From an uncultured Muribaculaceae bacterium (lineage in GTDB: Bacteria > Bacteroidota > Bacteroidia > Bacteroidales > Muribaculaceae): 25,197 nucleotides of DNA. Below the pieces are notes generated by a model. The model searched no databases and had not been told where the DNA came from. It saw only the letters and a list, made by a program, of their open reading frames with translations. Below are positions 9,627 through 16,793 of this stretch, one piece after another (positions within the stretch are counted from its first letter, which is position 1; each line of letters opens with the position of its first letter). Where the stretch lies: assembly GCA_910584185.1 (NCBI GenBank), contig CAJTYC010000031.1:1-25197 (forward strand), read 5' to 3'. The position numbers were made by a program, and so were the translations under genes.

Positions 9627-9676
9627 GGGCTTTTAGGGTCTTTAGGGTCTTTAGGGTCTTTAAGGTCTTTAGGGTC
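9622..9676 (+). repeat. 9-bp tandem array starting at a stop codon
   Basis: About six units of TTTAGGGTC (variants TTTAAGGGC and TTTAAGGTC; one unit has an extra T) run from 9622 to 9676. The first unit contains the TAA stop (9624-9626) of the barrel gene. No hairpin is evident. The rest of the gap to 9720 is T/G-rich and holds no recognised signal. Confidence 0.85.
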
Positions 9677-9720
9677 TTTGGTAGTTTGGAGTTTTTGGGG
9701 TGTTATAAAATGCAAGGAAA

Positions 9721-10251
9721 ATGGATAGAGAGATGACACTTACATATCAGAATGAGGATGACCGCGCCTATGGGCTTGCCGGGATGGCGGTATCGTTGGC
9801 GGCTCTCGATGCGCTCGACCGTGTGGCTAAGGTCAGCTTGGATGCCGACGGGCCTATGGTATCGTTCTCACATTCATATTATTTCACCGGTTCGCCGTCG
9901 GTATCGCCGAAGGCTACTTGGAACAGACTTGTGGAGAATTTCTATATCACGGCGTCGATGGTTGTGTCGAATGTGATGGCGCGTTCGCTGGTGCGCATGA
10001 AGCGTGATGTGCCGGGAGATGTCGTTGAGGAGGTTCGCAAGGCGATACGTGAGGAGGGTGCTGAGACGTGTGCTCTTGAGGAGGATGAGGCTGATGCGCT
10101 CTATCGCCGTTCGGCTACGGGAATGCGCCGCATCTTCGCCAATCCTCGCGTGCATCCGGCCATAGATGAGTTTGCGCGTGTGCTCTCGCTGAAGCGCGAG
10201 CTTTCGGGCACCGAAATCTATGACGAACTCCGTTTGCTAAGGCTTATTTGA
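9721..10251 (+). CDS. Conserved-looking hypothetical protein, 176 aa
   Basis: I do not recognise this protein. It is charged and rich in Glu, Asp and Arg, with no signal peptide or membrane segment, so probably cytoplasmic. The middle (RLVENFYITASMVVSNVMAR) and the C-terminal half look helical, with a run of acidic residues (EEVRKAIREEGAETCALEED). The start at 9721 is preceded by AAGGAAA; an in-frame ATG at 9733 is possible. Codon use matches the neighbours, supporting a real gene. It stands alone between the 9-bp array and composite repeat A, whose heptamer array begins within its TGA stop. No consensus promoter is visible; a TAGTTTG before it is one base short of the -7 pattern. Confidence 0.65.
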   Translation: MDREMTLTYQNEDDRAYGLAGMAVSLAALDALDRVAKVSLDADGPMVSFSHSYYFTGSPSVSPKATWNRLVENFYITASMVVSNVMARSLVRMKRDVPGDVVEEVRKAIREEGAETCALEEDEADALYRRSATGMRRIFANPRVHPAIDEFARVLSLKRELSGTEIYDELRLLRLI

Positions 10252-10349
10252 ATTAGGAATTAGGAATTAGGAATTAGGAATTAGGCTTCGCGCTGAATCC
10301 TTAAGCTGGCGCGAAGCCACTGGGAGGGGGGAGCCTCCGGCGACGACAA
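10250..10349 (-). repeat. Composite 3'-end repeat, copy A
   Basis: Five perfect GAATTAG heptamers (10250-10284) begin inside the TGA stop of the upstream gene. Next comes a perfect 9-bp inverted repeat, GGCTTCGCG (10284-10292) and CGCGAAGCC (10310-10318). It ends in ACTGGGAGG and GGAGCCTCCGGCGACGACAA (10330-10349). This last motif, read on the minus strand, is identical over 20 nt to copies B and D. Confidence 0.85.
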
Positions 10350-10357
10350 TGAGTCGC

Positions 10358-10699
10358 TTATTTTTTGAATCGGTTGGCGTCGCGTTTTGTTTTTTTTGCG
10401 AGGGTGGCTGCGAAGGCGTCGGTCAGGTTTACCCCTGTCTGGTTGGCGAGGCATGCCACTACCCATAGCACGTCGGCCAGTTCTTCGCTGAGCTTGGTTT
10501 GTGCGTCAGCGCCCAAGTCGCCCGGTTTCGCTACTTGGTCGCCGTATACCCTGGCCATGACCCTGGCTAATTCGCCTACCTCCTCGGTGAGGACCACCAT
10601 ATTTGTCAGCTCAGAGAAATAGCCTCCGCCTACTGAGCTGATCCAATCGTCAACTGCTTTTTGGACTTCATCGAGGCTTGAATACTTTTTGGCTTCCAT
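10358..10699 (-). CDS. MazG-like nucleotide pyrophosphohydrolase
   Basis: A 113-residue all-alpha NTP pyrophosphohydrolase of the MazG-like superfamily, expected to hydrolyse (d)NTPs to NMP and pyrophosphate in the cytoplasm, as house-cleaning or alarmone-related control. The Mg2+-binding motifs are EEVGE (39-43) and EELAD (72-76), spaced as in the family. The length suits a single-domain MazG-like protein rather than the two-domain form. The gene is tightly bracketed: copy A ends 8 nt from its stop and copy B starts 13 nt before its ATG, in opposite orientations. No promoter consensus is seen. The exact substrate cannot be read from the sequence. Confidence 0.88.
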   Translation of the reverse strand: MEAKKYSSLDEVQKAVDDWISSVGGGYFSELTNMVVLTEEVGELARVMARVYGDQVAKPGDLGADAQTKLSEELADVLWVVACLANQTGVNLTDAFAATLAKKTKRDANRFKK

Positions 10700-10712
10700 A
10701 TTAATTACTTAG

Positions 10713-10803
10713 TTGTCGTCGCCGGAGGCTCCTTTTCCCCAGTTAGCGATGCATAGTGATTGACTTAGCGAAGCCATTATTCATTATTCATCATTAATTA
10801 TTC
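10713..10803 (+). repeat. Composite 3'-end repeat, copy B
   Basis: TTGTCGTCGCCGGAGGCTCC (10713-10732) matches copies A and D exactly. It continues through CCCCAGT and a degenerate middle (TTAGCGATGC and TTAGCGAAGC, a direct rather than inverted repeat) to heptamers CATTATT, CATTATT, CATCATT, AATTATT (10775-10802). The heptamers contain the stop codon (10798-10800) of the TonB-domain gene. Confidence 0.85.
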
Positions 10804-11154
10804 GAGGGAGAAGGAGATGTCGGTTTCGGCTGTGCTTTCTACCGGGGTGCCGTTGTCGTTTGCGGGGGTCCAGGCCGGCATTTGCTTTACGAGGCGGATT
10901 GCTTCGCTCTCGAGGTCGGGGTCGATCATTCGTTTGATCTTTATGTTGCCGATTGAGCCGTCGGCTTTCACTGTGAAGACTACGCTCACCACGCCCTCTA
11001 TGCCGTTGTCCTTGGCGGCCTGCGGGTATTTCAGGTTGGCGGCTATGTATTCTTTTTCGGCGGCTTCGCCACCGGGGAATGATGCCGGGGTGATTGCCAT
11101 GGCTGCGGCTGACAGGCCGAGAGCCGATATTATCGTTAACAAAAATCTTTTCAT
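10798..11154 (-). CDS. Exported single-domain TonB C-terminal protein
   Basis: A 118-residue protein: signal peptide (MKRFLLTIISALGLSAAAMA) plus one TonB C-terminal domain (about 27-118) with the family pattern of NLKYPQAAKDNGIEGVVSV, then FTVKADGSIGNIKIKR and the MPAWTPA turn. This domain normally contacts TonB-dependent receptors, but here there is no inner-membrane anchor or Pro-rich spacer, so it cannot be a full energy transducer and is probably a free periplasmic domain. The frame is open to 11187, but the ATG at 11154 puts the signal peptide at the N-terminus and is preferred. The stop lies within the heptamer array of copy B, and copy C sits upstream. No promoter consensus was found. 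Confidence 0.82.
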   Translation of the reverse strand: MKRFLLTIISALGLSAAAMAITPASFPGGEAAEKEYIAANLKYPQAAKDNGIEGVVSVVFTVKADGSIGNIKIKRMIDPDLESEAIRLVKQMPAWTPANDNGTPVESTAETDISFSLE

Positions 11155-11213
11155 ACTTTGGTGTTTTTGGTTGTTTCTTTTTGACAATTCTCTTTTTATT
11201 AGGTTTAAACTTG

Positions 11214-11310
11214 TTGTCGTCGGCGCCTCCTCCCTCCCCCCAGTTCGCGATGCAGCTTGGTTCTATAGCGCTAAGCTCATTCCTAATTCCTAATTCCTAA
11301 TTCCTCATTA
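11214..11310 (+). repeat. Composite 3'-end repeat, copy C
   Basis: TTGTCGTCGGCGCCTCC (11214-11230), CCCCAGT and TCGCGATGCA link it to copy B. The middle holds a weak AGCTT/AAGCT pairing. Three exact CTAATTC heptamers with partial flanking units follow (about 11278-11310). The stop codon of the phosphatase gene (11297-11299) lies inside a heptamer unit. Confidence 0.8.
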
Positions 11311-11824
11311 GAAGTAGGAGTTGGCGGCAGGCGTCTTCGAGCAGGTTCAGGACTAATTGGAAGCCGGCTGCTCCTTCGTAGTAGGGGTCTGGCACTGAGT
11401 CGTAGGTGGGGTGGGCTGCTGCGAAGTCGGTCATGCGGACGAGTTTTGCTGCCCGGTAGTCGGTGTCGGCGAGGCGTTCGAGGTCGTCCATGTTGCGGTC
11501 GTCCATGCCTATCACTATGTCGAAGTAGTCGAGGTCGATGGCCCTTATCTTGCGGGAGCGGTGGTCGAGGCGGTAGCCACGTTGCCATGCGGCCTCGCGC
11601 ATTCGCGGGTCGGGGAGGTCACCGGCATGGCCGCCGTAGAAGCCTGCTGAGTCGCACTCTACCTGTACTTTGAGTTCTTGGGCGATGGCTTCGGTGATGC
11701 CTTGCGCTGCCGGGCTCCGGCATATGTTGCCGAGGCAGACGAAGAGTATGCGCGGCGGGCGTGCTTCGGCAGCTGCCATTGCGTTGGTTACTACTGTTTC
11801 GGCTGTTGTTGTGGGTCTTTTCAT
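11297..11824 (-). CDS. Low-molecular-weight protein-tyrosine phosphatase
   Basis: A 175-residue cytoplasmic phosphatase of the LMW-PTP family. The P-loop CLGNICRS carries the nucleophile Cys30 and Arg36 (CX5R), and the general acid is Asp146 in DPYYEG. Such enzymes dephosphorylate tyrosine kinases of capsule systems and other phosphoproteins; no kinase is nearby, so the substrate is unknown. About 23 residues precede the first strand, longer than usual, so the start may be the Met at residue 16 (11779). The last codons (MRN and TAG) are encoded by the heptamer array of copy C, implying that the original C-terminus was replaced or extended. A possible -7 box lies about 92 nt upstream, inside an inverted repeat. 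Confidence 0.9.
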   Translation of the reverse strand: MKRPTTTAETVVTNAMAAAEARPPRILFVCLGNICRSPAAQGITEAIAQELKVQVECDSAGFYGGHAGDLPDPRMREAAWQRGYRLDHRSRKIRAIDLDYFDIVIGMDDRNMDDLERLADTDYRAAKLVRMTDFAAAHPTYDSVPDPYYEGAAGFQLVLNLLEDACRQLLLLMRN

Positions 11825-11893
11825 AGCTATATAACGGTGGAAATATGTTTTAGGTATTATGAAACAGCGTTTTTCACATCACAAGTGTTATAT

Positions 11894-11958
11894 GTCGCGA
11901 ACAAAGTATATCAATCAAAATTAAATCACATTAAAATGACATATACTTTGTGCGCGAC
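11894..11958. promoter_or_regulatory. 18-bp inverted repeat around a possible -7 box
   Basis: GTCGCGAACAAAGTATAT (11894-11911) and ATATACTTTGTGCGCGAC (11941-11958) are complementary at 17 of 18 positions, with a 29-nt AT-rich spacer. The spacer holds CAAAATTA (11916-11923), which on the minus strand is TAATTTTG, a -7 match for the phosphatase gene, but there is no good -33 box. No T-run follows, so a simple terminator for the GH3 gene is unlikely. An operator or a tiny mobile element are alternatives. The rest of 11825-12010 shows nothing else. Confidence 0.6.
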
Positions 11959-12010
11959 CTATAAATAGTTGATTAGTAGGGGCAGGAGGGGTAAAGTTAA
12001 GATGGTTTTC

Positions 12011-14245
12011 TCATTTGAGTTTGAATTTTAAAGTTGATTTGATATTGTCGGAAGCAGAGCCGACAGAAGCGATGAAGTCGCCCGGTTCTGCCACCCACTC
12101 ATGCTTTTCGGCATCGAAATAGGAGAGGGCGTCACGGTCGATTGAGAGAGAGACTGTTTTTGTTTCTCCCGGTTCGAGCCATACCTTGTCGAAAGCCTTG
12201 AGTTCCTTGGCAGGACGCATCACCGAGCATTTCGGGTCGGTGATGTAAAGCTGCACAACTTCGGCACCTGCCATCTTGCCCGTATTGGTCACGGGGATGG
12301 TGAAGGTTATAGTGCCGTCGGCAGTCATCGCGGATTTGTCGGCCGAAAGTTTGCCGAATTCAAAATCGGTGTAGCTGAGGCCATGACCGAAAGCGAATAG
12401 AGGTTTGATTTTCTTGGTGTCGTGCCAACGGTAGCCCACGAGGATTCCCTCTTTGTATTCGAGGTCAACGATATCCGAGTCGGCACGCTTGGTGCCGGGG
12501 TAGGCACCTAAATGGTGGGCGCCGTTGTCGGTCAACTTGACGGGGAAAGAGAAGGGGAGTTTGCCTGAGGGGTTTACATTGCCGAAAATCACGTCGGCGA
12601 TAGAGTTGCCGGCTTCGGAGCCGAGATACCAAGCCTGAAGAATCGCCGGGGCTCTCTTTACCCAGGGCATGGCCACGGCGTTGCCGCTCACATTCACTAC
12701 GATAAGGTTGGGGTTAGCCTCCGCGAGAGCCGAAATGACGTTGTCCTGGTCATAAGGGAGAGATAGAGAAGCGCGGTCGCTATCTTCGCAGTCCTGGCCG
12801 TAGCTCTTGTTGAGGCCACCTACAAATATCACATAGTCGGCCTGCGCAGCCTTGGCCTTCGCCTCGGCTAACAGCTCGGCGGCAGAGCGGCTATCGGTCA
12901 GGTCCTGACCTGTGACCACACCGTTATATTCACCGCTAACGTCGCCCACATATCCGCGAGCATAATCTACCGACATGCCGAGAGAGTTTGCGGCGGAGCG
13001 TATGCCGTCGAGGGGAGAGACCTCACGCTGCACCTTGAGCGAGCTGCTGCCTCCACCCACGGTCATCATCTTGATGGCGTTCTCGCCCACTACGAGAATC
13101 CGGGCAGAGGTTTTGGCGATAGGGAGGAGCCGGTTTTCGTTGCGAAGCAGCACAATGCCGTCGTTGCCGATGCGGCGGGCTGCCTCATAATGCTCCTTGC
13201 TGCACATCGAGCCGTTGCCCTTGCGATTATCCATAGCGGTGAGCATTAACAGGCGGAGTACACGGCGAGCCTTGTCGTCGAGTTCGTCTGTGCCAACCTT
13301 GCCCTGCTTTATGAGGTCGAGATAGGGGAGTGCCATATAATAATTGTCGTAGGCATTGCTGGCGCCTTCATAAAGACCGTTGGTCCAGCTGCCGAACTCG
13401 AGGTCGAGACCGTTGGTGATAGCTTCCATGGTGTCGTGAGTTCCACCCCAGTCGCTCACCACCGCGCCCTTATAGTTCCATTCCTTCTTGAGGATGTCGT
13501 TGAGCATACGGGCGTTATGGCAAAGGTGCTGGCTGTCATAAAGATTGTAGCCTGCCATGATGGACCATGCATCACCCTGATGCACGGCAGCCTTGAAGGC
13601 AGGCAGGTAAATCTCATATAGTGCGCGGTCGTCAACTATTACGTTGGTGGAGTGTCGGTTAAGTTCGTTGTTATTGAGGGCGAAATGCTTCACGCAAGCT
13701 GCGACTCCGAGACTCTGGAGCCCTTTTACATAGGGCACGACCATACGTGAGGCGAGATATGGATCCTCACCCATATATTCGAAATTACGGCCATTGAGGG
13801 GAGTGCGGTAAATGTTGACACCGGGACCGAGCACAACATCCTTGCCGCGGAAGCGGGCTTCCTCGCCGAGCGACTTGCCATAGAGGAGCGATAGGTCAGG
13901 GTCCCAGGTGGCGGCAAGACAGGTGAGGGCCGGGAAAGCCACACAACTGTCGTTGGTCCAGCCGGCCTGTTCCCATTCGTCCCAGAGGACTTCGGGGCGG
14001 ATTCCGTGGGGGCCGTCAGTGGTCCACAGTTCCGGTATGCCGAGCCTTGGCACTCCCTTGGAGCAGAACTTGGACTGGGCATGTATGATATCGATTTTCT
14101 CTTGAGTGGTAAGACGCGAGAGGGCATCTTCCACACGCTCATCTATGGATTTAGAGGAATCGAGATAGACCGGCATCGTGTCGGACGCAGAAATGGCGAC
14201 CGCGGAAGCGAGCACGGATAAAGCAATGATACTAAGTTTTTTCAT
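12011..14245 (-). CDS. Secreted GH3 beta-glucosidase
   Basis: A 744-residue glycoside hydrolase family 3 enzyme of the BglX type, expected to release glucose or related sugars from beta-linked oligosaccharides in the periplasm. It has a signal peptide (MKKLSIIALSVLASAVAISA), an N-terminal TIM barrel with VKHFALNNNE and the nucleophile Asp265 in AVVSDWGGTHD, a second alpha/beta sandwich (about 355-590), and a C-terminal fibronectin-III-like domain (about 640-735). The length is normal. It has its own consensus promoter at 14289-14320 with about a 37-nt leader, and lies downstream of a DUF6377 regulator on the same strand, which may control it. Activity on beta-xylosides or arabinosides cannot be excluded. 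Confidence 0.92.
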   Translation of the reverse strand: MKKLSIIALSVLASAVAISASDTMPVYLDSSKSIDERVEDALSRLTTQEKIDIIHAQSKFCSKGVPRLGIPELWTTDGPHGIRPEVLWDEWEQAGWTNDSCVAFPALTCLAATWDPDLSLLYGKSLGEEARFRGKDVVLGPGVNIYRTPLNGRNFEYMGEDPYLASRMVVPYVKGLQSLGVAACVKHFALNNNELNRHSTNVIVDDRALYEIYLPAFKAAVHQGDAWSIMAGYNLYDSQHLCHNARMLNDILKKEWNYKGAVVSDWGGTHDTMEAITNGLDLEFGSWTNGLYEGASNAYDNYYMALPYLDLIKQGKVGTDELDDKARRVLRLLMLTAMDNRKGNGSMCSKEHYEAARRIGNDGIVLLRNENRLLPIAKTSARILVVGENAIKMMTVGGGSSSLKVQREVSPLDGIRSAANSLGMSVDYARGYVGDVSGEYNGVVTGQDLTDSRSAAELLAEAKAKAAQADYVIFVGGLNKSYGQDCEDSDRASLSLPYDQDNVISALAEANPNLIVVNVSGNAVAMPWVKRAPAILQAWYLGSEAGNSIADVIFGNVNPSGKLPFSFPVKLTDNGAHHLGAYPGTKRADSDIVDLEYKEGILVGYRWHDTKKIKPLFAFGHGLSYTDFEFGKLSADKSAMTADGTITFTIPVTNTGKMAGAEVVQLYITDPKCSVMRPAKELKAFDKVWLEPGETKTVSLSIDRDALSYFDAEKHEWVAEPGDFIASVGSASDNIKSTLKFKLK

Positions 14246-14288
14246 GTTTTTGTTCAGACAGTTTTTTAATTAGTTCGGATAGGTGATG

Positions 14289-14320
14289 CAAAATTACTTA
14301 CTCCTGATTAAGATGTCAAA
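14289..14320 (-). promoter_or_regulatory. Bacteroidota sigma-A promoter of the GH3 gene
   Basis: On the minus strand TTTG (14317-14320) is followed after 20 nt by TAATTTTG (14289-14296). The predicted transcription start near 14282 gives about a 37-nt leader to the ATG at 14245. The remaining spacer up to 14414 is AT-rich with no further signal recognised. Confidence 0.78.
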
Positions 14321-14414
14321 TGGAAGTAAGGATAAAAGTAAATTGTGAAAAATGGTAAGTTGTTGGTAATTAGTGGTATCGGTGTGTTAAAAATTACTAA
14401 TTGGTAAATTGTGT

Positions 14415-14468
14415 GATAGGGGTAATAGGGCTAATGGGGCTAATAGGGCTAATAGGGCTAATAGGGGT
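14415..14468 (-). repeat. 9-bp tandem array abutting a stop codon
   Basis: Six 9-bp units, written on the plus strand as GATAGGGGT, AATAGGGCT, AATGGGGCT, AATAGGGCT, AATAGGGCT, AATAGGGGT, fill 14415-14468. The last base of the last unit is part of the TGA stop (14468-14470) of the DUF6377 gene. It has the same period and copy number as the array at 9622-9676, but a different unit. Confidence 0.85.
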
Positions 14469-16207
14469 CAGAGGGTGGGTTTGCCTAATGAGCGGACGCG
14501 GATGGCGAATTCTTCGCGGGGTATCGCTGCTTTGTTGCGGGTGCGCTGGCGGGTGTTGTAGACTGTCTGGACTGAGCAGTGCAGGAAGCGGGCTATCTTT
14601 ACAGAGTCGTTGAGCCCGAGCCTTACGAGGGCGTAGATGCGCAGTTCGGTGGTGAGGGTGTCAGCTTTTTTGAGCGATATTTGTTCCTCTTCGCGCAGCA
14701 GGGTGTTGAAATCGGCCACAAAGTCGGGGTATAGTTGCAGGAAAATCTTGTCGAAGTTGGCATAGAGCTGCTTTATTTCTTCGTAAGATAGTTCGGGCGA
14801 TTTGACGAGTTGCATGGCTTGTTCGAACTTTCGCGCTGTGAGCAGCTTGTGTATGTTGGCGCGGAATTCTTCGTGGCTTGAGATATAGTTGGAGCATATG
14901 GTGAATATGTTGGCTATGTATTGCTCCTTGGAGTCGTTGATTTCGGAGAGCTGTCGGGCTGTGTTGTGGGCGGTTTCGTATGATTCGCGCAGTTTTTCGT
15001 TGGCGGCATGCAGTTGGTGCCGGATGCTCTGAAGTTCCTCCACTTTAGAGCTCAGCGCGGCGTTTGCGTCGCTGAGGTTGATGCGTGATGCTTTCAACTT
15101 CTTGTTCTGGCGTAATATATATAGCACGGAAGCAATCAGGATGGCGAGTACGAATATGAGGATGTAGATATATATGCGGTTTAGCTTGGTCTGATGCTCG
15201 ATGCTTTCGTTTATGGCGCCGAGGGTCTTTCGTTGCAGCTCGGCGAGTCTGCCTGTGCGCACTCTGCTTTTGTATTCGTTGGCCCGGGATATGCAGTAGT
15301 TGAGGTAGAAGTTGGCGTGTTCGTAGTCTCCGAGGTCGTAAAGGAGTTGCACAATCTCTTCGAGCGATGCTATTTCCTTGTTGCAAGCTCGCACGTCGGC
15401 CTGCGCTGAGAGGATTAGATATTTCAGGTATTTCTCGCTGTCGCCTATGCGTTCGTAGAGTTTGGCGAGCACCCAGGCATCCATGGCGTTGCCACGGGTG
15501 GAATAATCGTAAAAGTCTACTCTCTCACGCACAATGGGTATTGCTTCGGCAGCTTCCTTCTTAGAGGAGAGGCAGCTCCAGCCCATGAGCCAGATGAATT
15601 TGGGGTGGTCGGGGGTGATGTTGCGTCGCGCTTGCTTCAGCAGGCTGTCCATTTGCATGGAATACATCTTGGAGTCGTATTGCCGGCCGAAGTATTGGTC
15701 GGTGTGGGTGGATAGGAATAGGACGCCTTCGTAATATTGCATTGCGAGTTTGGTGGAGAGGGAGTCGGGGTTGATGCGTGCCAGCAGGTTTTCGGCTTCC
15801 GACAGCATTCCGGTGGCTGAATATATGTATGCCTTGTTGAGTTCCATCTCATCGACAAGATCGCGACGGTTGAGTTGGTGTGCAAGGTTTATGGCGCGTT
15901 CGGCGTAATACATGGCCGAGTCGGAATCGTAGACACAGTATTCGTCGTAAAGATCAGAGGCTATCCAGTATCTGTGGGCCGCATCTGTGTTGGCGTTATA
16001 TTTCTTGCGCAGGGCGGAGAGCCTTTCTTCCTTTTGCTTCACGAAGGTGTGGGAATGCGTGAGCAGTGAATCCAAGGTGATGATCTCACGTTTGATTTCC
16101 GGGGTCAATAGTGAGGGCGTGTTATTATTGGCGAGGCAAAGCGTTGGCAAGAAGGCTGCCAAAAATATGAAAACGAGAGAAAGAGGAAGGTTAGTCAGTT
16201 TGTTCAT
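14468..16207 (-). CDS. DUF6377 membrane regulator with periplasmic TPR sensor
   Basis: A 579-residue one-component-like signalling protein. It has a signal peptide or first membrane helix (PLSLVFIFLAAFLPTLCLA), a periplasmic helical TPR-like region (about 40-330), one transmembrane helix (about 344-365), a coiled coil (LKASRINLSDANAALSSKVE onward), and a cytoplasmic DUF6377 region ending in a LuxR/FixJ-like helix-turn-helix (about 520-560, LNDSVKIARFLHCSVQTVYN). Family members probably sense an envelope ligand and control nearby genes. The frame opens at 16252, but the promoter (16223-16253) overlaps that start and puts transcription at about 16216, so the ATG at 16207 is chosen. The GH3 gene downstream is the obvious candidate target, by position only. 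Confidence 0.88.
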   Translation of the reverse strand: MNKLTNLPLSLVFIFLAAFLPTLCLANNNTPSLLTPEIKREIITLDSLLTHSHTFVKQKEERLSALRKKYNANTDAAHRYWIASDLYDEYCVYDSDSAMYYAERAINLAHQLNRRDLVDEMELNKAYIYSATGMLSEAENLLARINPDSLSTKLAMQYYEGVLFLSTHTDQYFGRQYDSKMYSMQMDSLLKQARRNITPDHPKFIWLMGWSCLSSKKEAAEAIPIVRERVDFYDYSTRGNAMDAWVLAKLYERIGDSEKYLKYLILSAQADVRACNKEIASLEEIVQLLYDLGDYEHANFYLNYCISRANEYKSRVRTGRLAELQRKTLGAINESIEHQTKLNRIYIYILIFVLAILIASVLYILRQNKKLKASRINLSDANAALSSKVEELQSIRHQLHAANEKLRESYETAHNTARQLSEINDSKEQYIANIFTICSNYISSHEEFRANIHKLLTARKFEQAMQLVKSPELSYEEIKQLYANFDKIFLQLYPDFVADFNTLLREEEQISLKKADTLTTELRIYALVRLGLNDSVKIARFLHCSVQTVYNTRQRTRNKAAIPREEFAIRVRSLGKPTL

Positions 16208-16222
16208 GGAGTCCATAATATG

Positions 16223-16253
16223 CAAAAGTAGCAATAAAAATCGAGGGTGCAAA
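16223..16253 (-). promoter_or_regulatory. Bacteroidota sigma-A promoter of the DUF6377 gene
   Basis: On the minus strand TTTG (16250-16253) is followed after 19 nt by TACTTTTG (16223-16230). Transcription would begin near 16216, giving a very short leader to the ATG at 16207 and excluding the upstream in-frame starts. Confidence 0.78.
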
Positions 16254-16305
16254 ATAAACCTCTTGGATGGGTTAGAAAGTTGATTAGTAGGGATGGAAAT
16301 GGGAT

Positions 16306-16343
16306 TAAAAACAAAGGCACCCCTTTGTTTTTGGGGTGCCTTT
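16306..16343 (-). terminator. Rho-independent terminator of the DUF805 gene
   Basis: AAAGGCACCCC (16313-16323) and GGGGTGCCTTT (16333-16343) form a perfect 11-bp stem with a 9-nt loop. On the minus strand it is followed by GTTTTTAA. It lies about 53 nt after the DUF805 stop. The small palindrome ATGTCATTTTGACAT in between is an additional weak hairpin. Confidence 0.8.
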
Positions 16344-16395
16344 TGGTTGGTTTTGTTATGTCATGATGTCATTTTGACATTATGGTTTTGTCTTG

Positions 16396-16752
16396 TCAGT
16401 CTTGGGGTTCGCCGTAGGCGTTGGGGGCGGGGTTGCCGGCGGTGAGCTCGAGCACGAGGAGCCAGATGCTGCCGATTACGGGGATAAGGCCGATGAATAC
16501 CCACCATCCGCTCTTGTCAACGTCGTGGAGGCGGCGCACTGCCACGGCGAGTCCGGGGAGAAGTAGTGCGAGCGATACGAGGCCTGAAAGGATTGATGAG
16601 CCTGTCTTGCCGATGATTGCTCCGATGATTCCTACCACGAATCCTACGATTACTGTGAAGAGGACAAACCACCAGAATTCTGAACGTGATGCCCTGCCGT
16701 TGAAGTCTGCGTACTTGTTGAGGCAGGTTTTTACTGCGTCTTGAAATGTCAT
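16396..16752 (-). CDS. DUF805 family inner-membrane protein
   Basis: A 118-residue integral membrane protein of the DUF805 (YhaH-like) family. The N-terminal cytoplasmic segment carries the family signature YADFNGRASRSEFWWF; about three or four hydrophobic helices follow (LFTVIVGFVVGIIGAIIG; ILSGLVSLALLLPGLAVAV; WVFIGLIPVIGSIWLLVLEL), with the conserved VRRLHDVDKSGWW motif between helices. The molecular function of the family is unknown. The gene is single, with a terminator downstream, a -7 match upstream at 16839-16846 and a hairpin in its leader. Confidence 0.9.
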   Translation of the reverse strand: MTFQDAVKTCLNKYADFNGRASRSEFWWFVLFTVIVGFVVGIIGAIIGKTGSSILSGLVSLALLLPGLAVAVRRLHDVDKSGWWVFIGLIPVIGSIWLLVLELTAGNPAPNAYGEPQD

Positions 16753-16793
16753 AATAAATATAGAATTTTAGTTAAACAACTTCTATAAGAAAG

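Noticed and set aside
10250..10349. CRISPR-like array
   Set aside because: The repeated units are 7 bp without spacers, and no cas gene is present.
11894..11958. Rho-independent terminator of the GH3 gene
   Set aside because: The stem is AT-rich with a 29-nt loop and is not followed by a T-run on the minus strand.
14401..14613. Plus-strand ORF beginning VNCVIGVIGLMGLIGLIGLI
   Set aside because: The repetitive hydrophobic protein is only the translation of the 9-bp array plus antisense of the DUF6377 gene.
11967..16292. Shared 15-mer AGTTGATTAGTAGGG at 11967-11981 and 16278-16292
   Set aside because: A single 15-nt match between two AT-rich spacers is within what chance can give in a window of this size.
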